Of a DNA stretch of 7,420 nucleotides, positions 1-5,636 are shown piece after piece. How positions within the stretch are numbered: position 1 is the first letter of the stretch; the number at the start of each line of letters is the position of its first letter. The stretch lies in contig JBIKVM010000147.1 of the NCBI GenBank assembly GCA_044356825.1, positions 1 to 7,420 of the forward strand, written 5' to 3'. A model generated the notes under the pieces. It was not told the origin of the DNA, did not search any database, and worked only from the letters and a program-made list of their open reading frames with translations. Made by a program: the position numbers and the translations under genes. This DNA is from JAUREX01 sp044356825 (lineage in GTDB: Bacteria; Pseudomonadota; Alphaproteobacteria; Rhodobacterales; Rhodobacteraceae).

Positions 1-2004
1 GTTCAGCGCGAGGAGAAGCAGGATGATCGTCACCACCTCGACCGAGATCTGCGTGAGCGCGAGGTCGGGTGCCGAGAGATAGACGAACCCGAGCGAGACC
101 GTGAGGCCCACGACCCCGATCAGCACGAGTGCCACGATCCGCGCGCGGTGCATGAAGGCCACAAGGACCGAGCAGGCCACAAGCAGAAACCAGGCTGCCC
201 AGGACATGACACCGGCCTCGAGTGGCGCGCGCGCTCCGGGCGTGTGGGTTCCGCCCGCGAAGGCCCAGACACCGAGCGCCAGCACTCCGACGGTGAAGAC
301 CGCCAGATAGCGGCTCAGTGCGCCGTCGTGCAGGCCATCGGTCAGCCCGCGTGCGATGCGCGCCGCGGCCGCCACGAGCGCATCGAAGATGGCCTTGGCC
401 TCGGGGCGTGGGGTTGCAAGCCACAGCCTGCTCAACGGCCCGTGCAACCAGAGCGCCACGGCCCCGCACGCCACTGCCGCGACAGAAGCATAGAGCGCCG
501 CCGTCAGCCCGTGCCAGTGATAGATCTTGACCTCGACCGCCTCTCCGGTGACCGCGCGCGCCGTCGCCGCGACCAGATCGCCCGCGACGGTCATCGGGAA
601 AAGCCCGATCAGCACCACCAGCACCGCGAGGAACGCCGGCGCCGCCCACATCCCGAATCCCGGATCATGCGGGTGGTGGGGATAGTCCGACCGCTCGGGC
701 CCCAGGAATACATGCACGATGAGGCGCAGCGAATACCCCACCGACAGGAGCGCCGCCGACACGACCAGCACCGGGAACACCCAATCTATGCCCGCCCAGG
801 GGGTATGGAGCGCCTCTTCGAGCATCATCTCCTTCGAGAGGAAGCCGTTCAGGGGCGGGATCCCCGCCATCGAGAGCGCGGCCACGAGGGTGATCGCGAA
901 GGTCACGGGCATCAGGCGGCGCAACCCGCCGAGGCGGCGGATGTCGCGGGTATGCGCCTCGTGATCGACGATGCCCGCGGCCATGAAGAGGGCAGCCTTG
1001 AAGCTTGCGTGGTTGATGATGTGAAAGACCGCGACGATCGCCGCGGCCTTCGTCCCGAGGCCCAGCAGCATCGTGACAAGGCCAAGGTGCGAGACCGTCG
1101 AGAAGGCCAGCACCGCCTTCAGATCGTCCTTGAAGAGCGCGATCGTCGCGCCGATCAGCATCGTGATCAGGCCCGTCGTCGCGACGATGTAGAACCATTC
1201 GGGCGTGCCCGACAGCACCGGCCACATCCGCGCCATCAGGAACAGCCCCGCCTTCACCATCGTCGCCGAGTGCAGATAGGCCGAGACGGGCGTGGGCGCG
1301 GCCATCGCGTGCGGCAGCCAGAAGTGGAAGGGGAACTGCGCCGACTTGGTGAAGCACCCCGCGAGGATCAGGATCAGCGCCGGCAGATACCACTCCGAGG
1401 CGCGGATCTCGGCGCCCTTGGTCAGGATCACGCTCAGATCGTAGCTGCCCGCGATGTTGCCGAGGATGAGCATCCCCGCGATCATCGCAAGGCCCCCCAT
1501 GCCGGTCACGGTCAGCGCCATGCGCGCGCCCTGCCGCCCCTCGGGCAGGTGCTTCCAGTAGCCGATGAGCAGGAAGGACGAGAGTGAGGTCAGTTCCCAG
1601 AAGATCAGCAGGAGCAGGATGTTGTCCGACAGCACGATCCCCACCATCGCGCCCTGGAAGAGCATGAGGTAGGTATAGAACTGCCCCATCGGATCCTCGG
1701 GCGAGAGGTAGAAGCGCGCATAGAGGATGATCAGGAGGCCGATCCCGAGGATCAGCCCGGCAAAGAGCAGCCCCAGCCCGTCGAGCATGAAGTTGGCGTT
1801 GAGGCCGAGCGCGGGCAGCCACTCGAACCGGGCGACGATGACCTCGCCGCCGATCACCGCCGGTGCATGGAGGAGAAGGCCGAGCAGCGCGAGCGCAGTC
1901 ACCGATCCGGTCGCGATGGCGCAGGTCGTGCGGCCTGCACGGATCATCAGTCCGGGCAGCAGTGCCCCGAGAAAGGGCAGGGCGGCAATCAGGGCAGGCG
2001 ACAT
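1..2004 (-). CDS. mrpA: Monovalent cation/H+ antiporter subunit A (MrpA/PhaA/MnhA), 3' end cut by window
   Basis: This is the large, NuoL-like subunit of the multisubunit Mrp/Pha antiporter, an inner-membrane complex that exports Na+ or K+ in exchange for protons and supports pH and salt homeostasis. The frame is open for 668 codons and runs off the left edge, so the C-terminus is missing. Almost the whole product is hydrophobic helices. The N-terminal NADH-oxidoreductase-like segment lies at about residues 60-115 and the proton-antiporter core at about 120-430. E137 in LIFWELTSLS and K220 in FTKSAQFPFHFWLP match the essential Glu/Lys pair of Bacillus MrpA (E140/K223). H232, H245, K251, K296 and H332 sit at the expected channel positions. 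Residues 629-668 (SAPDLALTQISVE) begin the MbhD-like C-terminal part. In many alphaproteobacteria A is fused to MrpB, which cannot be judged here. The start is the ATG at 2004; its Shine-Dalgarno is weak (AAGGA about 14 nt upstream). The other mrp subunits would lie to the left. Confidence 0.95.
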   Translation of the reverse strand, partial: MSPALIAALPFLGALLPGLMIRAGRTTCAIATGSVTALALLGLLLHAPAVIGGEVIVARFEWLPALGLNANFMLDGLGLLFAGLILGIGLLIILYARFYLSPEDPMGQFYTYLMLFQGAMVGIVLSDNILLLLIFWELTSLSSFLLIGYWKHLPEGRQGARMALTVTGMGGLAMIAGMLILGNIAGSYDLSVILTKGAEIRASEWYLPALILILAGCFTKSAQFPFHFWLPHAMAAPTPVSAYLHSATMVKAGLFLMARMWPVLSGTPEWFYIVATTGLITMLIGATIALFKDDLKAVLAFSTVSHLGLVTMLLGLGTKAAAIVAVFHIINHASFKAALFMAAGIVDHEAHTRDIRRLGGLRRLMPVTFAITLVAALSMAGIPPLNGFLSKEMMLEEALHTPWAGIDWVFPVLVVSAALLSVGYSLRLIVHVFLGPERSDYPHHPHDPGFGMWAAPAFLAVLVVLIGLFPMTVAGDLVAATARAVTGEAVEVKIYHWHGLTAALYASVAAVACGAVALWLHGPLSRLWLATPRPEAKAIFDALVAAAARIARGLTDGLHDGALSRYLAVFTVGVLALGVWAFAGGTHTPGARAPLEAGVMSWAAWFLLVACSVLVAFMHRARIVALVLIGVVGLTVSLGFVYLSAPDLALTQISVEVVTIILLLLALN

Positions 2005-2056
2005 CGTCGTGCGGTCCGTCCTTGAAGCGCGGTGCGCACGCTCGGAGCGGCCGCCG

Positions 2057-2077
2057 GCGCGCCATAGGTGGGCGCGC
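2057..2077. other. GC-rich stem-loop between the EamA gene and mrpA
   Basis: A perfect 7-bp inverted repeat (GCGCGCC / GGCGCGC) flanks a 7-base loop. It lies 37 bp past the stop of the EamA gene and 53 bp before the mrpA start. No T-run follows on the minus strand, so it is not a canonical intrinsic terminator. It could be a processing or stability hairpin, a leader structure for mrpA, or an operator. A TTGACT (2088-2093, minus) and a TATGGC (2061-2066, minus) flank or overlap it, but at 21 bp their spacing is too long for a normal sigma70 promoter. Function is unassigned. Confidence 0.35.
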
Positions 2078-2113
2078 TCTGTTCCCGAGTCAAGAGAAAC
2101 CGCTTTGAGAGCA

Positions 2114-3043
2114 TCACCCCTGCGGCGTCATCGCCTGCCGCTGGCGCGCCCGCTCGATCCCCAGTTGCCGCTCGCGCCAGATGATGGCGATGCCGGCAGC
2201 AATCACGATCCCCGCGCCCGCGAGCATGGTGGGCGTCGGCACCTCGTCAAAGACCGCAAAGCCGATCGCGAGGGCAAAGAGGATCGAGACATATTCGAAG
2301 GGGGCGACAACCGAGGCATCGGCTTCGCGATAGCTCGCTGTCAGGAAAATCTGCCCCACGCCGCCCAGAAGGCCCGCGAGGATCAGAAGCGCCGCATCCC
2401 CCGGATCGGGCACCACCCAGCCGAAGGGCAGCGTCAGCAGCGCAAGCCCCGAGGCCGTGAGGGAGAAGTAGAGGACGATCGTCGAGGTGCGCTCCGTCCC
2501 CACGAGCTTGCGCACGAAGACCTGCGCCAGCGCGTTGAAGACCGCGCCCCCCAGCACGACAATGGCGCCGAGGGTTGCGCGCACGCCCTCGGCGTCGCTC
2601 TCGCTGCCGAAGGCCCCGAGGCGGGGCGAGAGCACGATGAGGACCCCCGCGAGACCGACGACGACCGCGATCAGCCGAAAGGCGCGCACCTGCTCGCCGA
2701 GGAACATGGCCGCGAAGACGACGGTCAGCAGCGGCGCGGCATAGCCGATCGCCGTCACCTCGGGCAGGGGTAGTAGGGCAAGCCCCGCAAAGCCGAGCCC
2801 CATCGCCATCGTGCCCGCGAAACCACGCCAGAGATGCCCGAGCGGATTTTGCGTGCGCAGCCCGGCCGGCATCTCGCGGCGCAGCGTCAGCCAGACGAGG
2901 ATCACCGGCAGCGCGAAGAACGAGCGGAAGAAGACGACCTCGCCCGGCGGCACGCGCCCGTCCACCGCCTTGATGAGCGAGGCCATGGCGATGAAGACTA
3001 CGACCGAAACGACCTTGAGGCCGATCCCGCGCATCGGACGCAT
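2114..3043 (-). CDS. DMT-superfamily transporter, two EamA domains
   Basis: A 309-residue inner-membrane permease of the drug/metabolite transporter superfamily, whose members usually export metabolites such as amino acids, nucleosides or drugs. About ten hydrophobic segments form two EamA repeats, roughly residues 8-140 and 155-290. Family-typical features include ERSF-like sequence in helix 2 (VVFFRSFFALP), WRG at the start of a helix, the stretch LPLPEVTAIGYAAPL, the end-of-repeat FLGEQ, and in the second repeat SYREADASVVAPFEY followed by FDEVPT. The C-terminal tail is short, basic and cytosolic. I chose the ATG at 3043 because GGAG lies 6 bases before it. An in-frame ATG at 3106 would add 21 polar residues with no such support. 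The gene is divergent from the DUF1989 gene and lies upstream of mrpA on the same strand with a gap of about 110 bp, so co-transcription with mrpA is possible but unproven. Substrate unknown. Confidence 0.9.
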   Translation of the reverse strand: MRPMRGIGLKVVSVVVFIAMASLIKAVDGRVPPGEVVFFRSFFALPVILVWLTLRREMPAGLRTQNPLGHLWRGFAGTMAMGLGFAGLALLPLPEVTAIGYAAPLLTVVFAAMFLGEQVRAFRLIAVVVGLAGVLIVLSPRLGAFGSESDAEGVRATLGAIVVLGGAVFNALAQVFVRKLVGTERTSTIVLYFSLTASGLALLTLPFGWVVPDPGDAALLILAGLLGGVGQIFLTASYREADASVVAPFEYVSILFALAIGFAVFDEVPTPTMLAGAGIVIAAGIAIIWRERQLGIERARQRQAMTPQG

Positions 3044-3177
3044 GAGGCACTCCGCCGCCCCGGAACGAGGGGCGTTGTTGCGCCCATCTCGCATTCCGCG
3101 CACCACTCCGCAAGGCCGCTTGCCGAGCGCCCGGCCCCGGTGCAGGGTCGTCGCGTCCCGTTCTCCCGGAGCCGGCC
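3044..3177. promoter_or_regulatory. Divergent intergenic region, EamA transporter / DUF1989 gene
   Basis: These 134 bp must hold the start signals of both genes unless either is read from further away. Both have good ribosome binding sites: GGAG at 3168-3171, 6 bases before the DUF1989 ATG, and on the minus strand GGAG 6 bases before the EamA ATG. A small hairpin (GGGCG, 6-base loop, CGCCC) sits at 3070-3085, in what would be the leader of the transporter gene. I could not find a sigma70 -35/-10 pair with sensible spacing on either strand, nor a sigma54 GG-N10-GC element. Shared regulation of the two genes is inferred from the arrangement only. Confidence 0.4.
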
Positions 3178-4044
3178 ATGAAGCCCCGCCACCCCGAAAC
3201 GCCCGCCCCGTCCGATGCCGCCGCCCGCCGCGCCGTCGCGCCCGTCATCTGCTATCCGCCCGAGGGGGTGCCGCCCCCCGACATCGCGGCGCTGCGCGCG
3301 GCCTTCGGCACGCCGCGCGCCATCGCGCGCATCACCGTTCCCCCGCGCGAGGCGCGCGCCTTCCGCGTCCCGGCCGGGCACCTCTTTCGCATCCGTTGCA
3401 CCGAGGGGCCGCAGGTCGGTGATCTGAACCTCTGGGCTGCGGGCGATCTGTCGGAACGGTTCTTTTCGGGCAAGACGCGCGCGCTTCATGGCACGCATCT
3501 TTCGACAGGCGACCGGCTCTGGTCGGCGCTGCCCCATCTGCGCCCGATGGCGACGATCACGGCCGACACGCTCGACTGGTATGGATTCGACGAACACGGC
3601 GCCTCGGTCCATGACGTCATCGGCACGCGCTGCGACCCCTACACCCATGCGCTGCTCACGGGGGGCGGGCAGTATCACCATTGCTGCCACTCGAACCTCA
3701 CCCGCGCGCTCGCGGCCGAGACGGGCCTGCCGCTGCACGCGGCCGAGGCGCATGTGCACGATGTGCTGAACGTCTTCATGTGCACGGGGTTCTCGCGCGC
3801 GACGGGGCAATACATCATGAAGGCGAGCCCCGTGCGCCCCGGCGACTACCTCGAGTTCCTGGCCGGGATCGACCTCATCGGGGCGCTGTCGGCCTGTCCG
3901 GGCGGGGATTGCGGGTCGGAGCATTCCTCGGACGCCGCGCGCTGCCACCCGCTCGAGGTCGAGGTGCTGCGCCCCGAGGGGTTGCCCGAGGGCTGGGCCG
4001 AACCCCGCCCCGCCCCCTATGACCGCAGCCACGGCGCGGGCTGA
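3178..4044 (+). CDS. DUF1989 / urea carboxylase-associated family protein, stand-alone
   Basis: A soluble protein of 288 residues with one DUF1989 domain at about residues 50-265. Family landmarks are the early GPQVGDLNLW, the TR near 100-101, the GD near 111-112, the central HD..GTRCDPYT, HHCCHSNL at 167-174, the HDVLNVFMCTG stretch at 194-204, RPGDYLEFLAG at 220-230, and the terminal SACPGGDCG at 238-246. Nine cysteines plus these histidines suggest a bound metal (inference). Other DUF1989 proteins, sold in annotation as urea carboxylase-associated proteins 1 and 2, are the two subunits of carboxyguanidine deiminase (CgdA/CgdB) in guanidine degradation. This gene is single, is not beside a guanidine or urea carboxylase or an allophanate hydrolase, and has an extra N-terminal tail of about 45 residues, so that activity should not be transferred to it. 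The ATG is supported by GGAG 6 bases upstream. It converges on deoD with a 3-bp gap and diverges from an EamA permease. Reaction unknown; hydrolysis of a small C-N compound is a guess. Confidence 0.9.
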   Translation: MKPRHPETPAPSDAAARRAVAPVICYPPEGVPPPDIAALRAAFGTPRAIARITVPPREARAFRVPAGHLFRIRCTEGPQVGDLNLWAAGDLSERFFSGKTRALHGTHLSTGDRLWSALPHLRPMATITADTLDWYGFDEHGASVHDVIGTRCDPYTHALLTGGGQYHHCCHSNLTRALAAETGLPLHAAEAHVHDVLNVFMCTGFSRATGQYIMKASPVRPGDYLEFLAGIDLIGALSACPGGDCGSEHSSDAARCHPLEVEVLRPEGLPEGWAEPRPAPYDRSHGAG

Positions 4045-4047
4045 GGG

Positions 4048-4755
4048 TCAGCCCGCGAAGGCGGCCTCGAGCGCGATCTCGACCATGTCGGCGAATGAGG
4101 ATTGCCGCTCGGCGCTGCCGAGCGCCTCGGGCCGCAGCAGGTGGTCGGAGATCGTGAGGACGGCAAGCGCCCGCACCCGGTGGCGCGCCGCGATGGTGTA
4201 AAGCTCTGCCGTCTCCATCTCGACCGCGAGCACCCCGTGGCGGGTCAGCTCGGCGTTGAGGTCGGGGCGTTCGTCATAGAAGATGTCCGAGGAATAGATC
4301 CCCCCCGCATGGGTCGGCACGCCCCGCGCGGCGGCCGCCCGGTGCGCCGCGAGCAGGAGGCCGAAATCGGCCGAGGGGGCAAAGTTCATCTCGCGGAAGA
4401 TCCCGCGCGAGGGGCTCGAGATGGTGCTCGCGGTCATCGCCAGCACGATGTCGCGCAATCGCACCCCCTCCTGCATCGCCCCGGCCGAACCGATGCGGAT
4501 GAGCGTCCGCGCCCCGAAATCGCGGATCAGTTCGGTCGCGTAGATCGCGAGCGAGGCCATCCCCATGCCCGAGCCGTGGATCGTGACCGGATGCCCGCGC
4601 CATGTGCCGGTGAAGCCCAGCATCCCGCGCACCTCGTTGACGAGGCGCGGCGCGGTCAGGAACGTCTCGGCCGCCCATTTGGCGCGCAAGGGATCGCCGG
4701 GCATGAGCACCGTGGGGGCGATCTCGCCCGGTCTTGCCCCGATATGGATCGACAT
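4048..4755 (-). CDS. deoD: Purine-nucleoside phosphorylase, DeoD type (hexameric class)
   Basis: Cytosolic enzyme that cleaves purine (deoxy)nucleosides with phosphate, giving the free base and (deoxy)ribose 1-phosphate for purine salvage and nucleoside catabolism. The product has 235 residues, against about 239 in Escherichia coli, and aligns almost without gaps. Phosphate-site residues are present: G20 and R24 in MPGDPLRAK, R43 in NEVRGMLGFTG, and R87 and S90 in IRIGSAG. So are H4 (given by the neighbouring subunit in the E. coli enzyme), F159 and M180/E181 in VEMETAELY for the nucleoside. The catalytic D204 (TISDH) and R217 (SAERQSSF), which protonate the base at N7, are both kept, so 6-amino as well as 6-oxo purines should be accepted. 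The start is the ATG at 4755, preceded by a strong GGAGGG about 6 bases away. No deoA, deoB or deoC lies alongside; the gene appears monocistronic, convergent with DUF1989 and divergent from DUF2794. Confidence 0.97.
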   Translation of the reverse strand: MSIHIGARPGEIAPTVLMPGDPLRAKWAAETFLTAPRLVNEVRGMLGFTGTWRGHPVTIHGSGMGMASLAIYATELIRDFGARTLIRIGSAGAMQEGVRLRDIVLAMTASTISSPSRGIFREMNFAPSADFGLLLAAHRAAAARGVPTHAGGIYSSDIFYDERPDLNAELTRHGVLAVEMETAELYTIAARHRVRALAVLTISDHLLRPEALGSAERQSSFADMVEIALEAAFAG

Positions 4756-4779
4756 CGCGCGCCCTCCGAATTTCTCCGC

Positions 4780-4808
4780 AGGTTAGGCGAGGGCGCCCGG
4801 CTTGCCAA
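4780..4808 (-). promoter_or_regulatory. Candidate sigma70-type promoter of deoD
   Basis: On the minus strand, TTGGCA (4803-4808) and TAACCT (4780-4785) are 17 bp apart, which is ideal spacing. The -35 has five of six consensus bases; the -10 keeps the three most conserved ones (T1, A2, T6). Transcription would begin near 4773, giving a leader of about 18 nt that contains the GGAGGG ribosome binding site. The spacer carries an 8-bp palindrome, GGGCGCCC (4791-4798). That could be an operator, but in DNA this rich in G+C such a palindrome may also be chance. Confidence 0.4.
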
Positions 4809-4832
4809 GGGCGCCGGCCCCGCGGGTCATGC

Positions 4833-4862
4833 TTGATCGGGGCGCGTTGCGATGATTATGAT
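4833..4862 (+). promoter_or_regulatory. Candidate sigma70-type promoter of the DUF2794 gene, predicting a leaderless mRNA
   Basis: TTGATC (4833-4838) and TATGAT (4857-4862) are separated by 18 bp. They match the consensus -35 at four of six and -10 at five of six positions, in an AT-rich patch that stands out from its GC-rich surroundings. Only six bases separate the -10 from the ATG at 4869, so the expected transcription start falls at or within a base or two of that A. No purine-rich ribosome binding site lies before the ATG, which agrees with a leaderless transcript. Confidence 0.5.
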
Positions 4863-4868
4863 GCTTTC

Positions 4869-5210
4869 ATGACGATGCTCGTGGCCATGCCCGGTGCCGG
4901 TCCGTCCGAGGCGGATGTCGCCTTCGACCGGCGCGAACTTGCGCTGATCCTCTCTCTCTATGGCCGCATGGTGGCGGCAGGCGAATGGCGCGACTACGCC
5001 ATCAGCCACCGGCGCGATGTCGCGGTCTTCGCCGTCTTTCGCCGCGCCGCCGAAACCCCCCTCTACCGGATCGAGAAGCGCCCCGCGCTGCGGCTGCGGC
5101 AGGGCCTCTATGCCGTCATCGGCGCCGACGGGCAGGTGCTGCGGCGGGGTCACGACCTCGGGCAGGTGCTGCGCGTGTTCGACCGGGTGCTGATCCGCGC
5201 GCTGGATTGA
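4869..5210 (+). CDS. DUF2794 domain protein, small conserved alphaproteobacterial protein of unknown function
   Basis: A 113-residue soluble protein without signal peptide or membrane segment. From about residue 18 to the end it matches the DUF2794 family as I know it: FDRRELALILSLYGRMVAAGEWRDY-type start (residues 19-43), then a region of alternating hydrophobic residues (VAVFAVFRR), LYRIEKRP, and near the end RRGHDLGQVLRVFDRVL. The highly conserved YGR, GEWRDYAI and GHDL are all present. No catalytic motif can be recognised and no function is established for the family. I placed the start at the ATG at 4869, just after the TATGAT of the candidate promoter; the ATG at 4875 is an alternative. 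The frame stays open upstream to 4734, but that part overlaps the deoD start, runs through the promoter, and reads as an arginine-rich non-protein sequence. The gene is divergent from deoD and ends 7 bp from the convergent ArsR gene. Confidence 0.88.
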   Translation: MTMLVAMPGAGPSEADVAFDRRELALILSLYGRMVAAGEWRDYAISHRRDVAVFAVFRRAAETPLYRIEKRPALRLRQGLYAVIGADGQVLRRGHDLGQVLRVFDRVLIRALD

Positions 5211-5217
5211 TGCGCCC

Positions 5218-5547
5218 TCAGCCCGCCGCCTCGCGGCAGAAGAGATCATACATGAGCTCGACCGCCCGGCGCACCTTCTCGTCGCCGATCGAGTAATAGA
5301 TCGCCTTGCCCTCGCGCCGGCTTGCGACGAGGCCTTCGGTGCGCAGGCGGGCGAGCTGCTGGCTGACGGCGGCCTGACGGCTGTGAAGGAGGGTTTCGAG
5401 TTCGGTCACCGATTTCTCGCCCGAGGTGAGGTGGCACAGGATCATCAGCCGCCCTTCATGCGCGAGTGCCTTGAGGAACCCCGCCGCGCGTTCGGCCTGC
5501 GCTTGAAGCGGTTCTGGGGGAAATGCGGCGCAGCTGTCGTCGCTCAT
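5218..5547 (-). CDS. sqrR: ArsR-family transcriptional repressor, SqrR/BigR-like persulfide sensor
   Basis: A 109-residue winged-helix DNA-binding protein of the ArsR/SmtB family, expected to act as a dimer. The core runs from LKALAHEGRLMILCHL (25-40) through the recognition helix region (about 53-72, with RQAAVSQQLARLR) to the wing (residues 75-88, SRREGKAIYYS) and a C-terminal dimerisation helix. It has exactly three cysteines, C6, C38 and C104. In Rhodobacter capsulatus SqrR the cysteines are C9, C41 and C107, and in BigR the sensing pair is C42/C108: the spacings (32 and 66 residues) are identical. In those proteins the pair forms a polysulfide bridge with reactive sulfur species, releasing DNA and inducing sulfide oxidation genes. 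The typical ArsR metal-site CXC of helix 3 is absent. The start is the ATG at 5547, with GAGG 7 bases before it; the open frame upstream to 5814 is antisense to the glycerate kinase gene. No sulfur gene is adjacent, so targets must be elsewhere. Confidence 0.9.
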   Translation of the reverse strand: MSDDSCAAFPPEPLQAQAERAAGFLKALAHEGRLMILCHLTSGEKSVTELETLLHSRQAAVSQQLARLRTEGLVASRREGKAIYYSIGDEKVRRAVELMYDLFCREAAG

Positions 5548-5571
5548 GCCTTGTCCTCGGAAAGCAGCTTG

Positions 5572-5600
5572 GTGATACACGACGGTGCAAGGTGCGGCAA
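5572..5600 (-). promoter_or_regulatory. Candidate sigma70-type promoter of the ArsR/SqrR-like gene
   Basis: On the minus strand, TTGCCG (5595-5600) and TATCAC (5572-5577) lie 17 bp apart. Each half matches four of the six consensus bases. Transcription would begin near 5565 and leave a short leader holding the GAGG ribosome binding site. I looked for the ATTC-N8-GAAT core that I recall for SqrR operators and did not see it in 5548-5636, so autoregulation is not supported. No clear -35/-10 pair was found for the divergent glycerate kinase gene. Confidence 0.35.
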
Positions 5601-5636
5601 TCGGGGCCGACTTGATGGCGTGGGGAGTTGGTGCTG

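Noticed and set aside
148..1587. A 479-codon open frame on the plus strand
   Set aside because: It is antisense to mrpA and its product is a low-complexity run of R, H, D, E, P and G with no domain. Antisense frames stay open in GC-rich genes because stop codons are rare there.
665..2065. A 466-codon minus-strand frame overlapping mrpA
   Set aside because: Same strand but another frame of mrpA. The product is Arg/Pro/Ala-rich without membrane segments, while the mrpA frame gives a textbook MrpA with its key residues.
1727..2773. A 348-codon plus-strand open frame across the mrpA/EamA gap
   Set aside because: Antisense to two recognised membrane proteins, with a charged repetitive product and no family resemblance.
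2998..4032. A 344-codon minus-strand open frame opposite DUF1989
   Set aside because: The plus-strand frame carries all DUF1989 motifs. The opposite frame is an Arg/Gly/Ala-rich shadow.
4734..4868. N-terminal extension of the DUF2794 gene by 45 codons
   Set aside because: It overlaps the deoD start and both candidate promoters, and encodes Arg/Gly-rich sequence outside the family domain.
5548..5636. Search for a SqrR/BigR operator in the divergent region
   Set aside because: No ATTC-N8-GAAT or similar AT-rich palindrome seen, so autoregulation or control of the glycerate kinase gene is not claimed.
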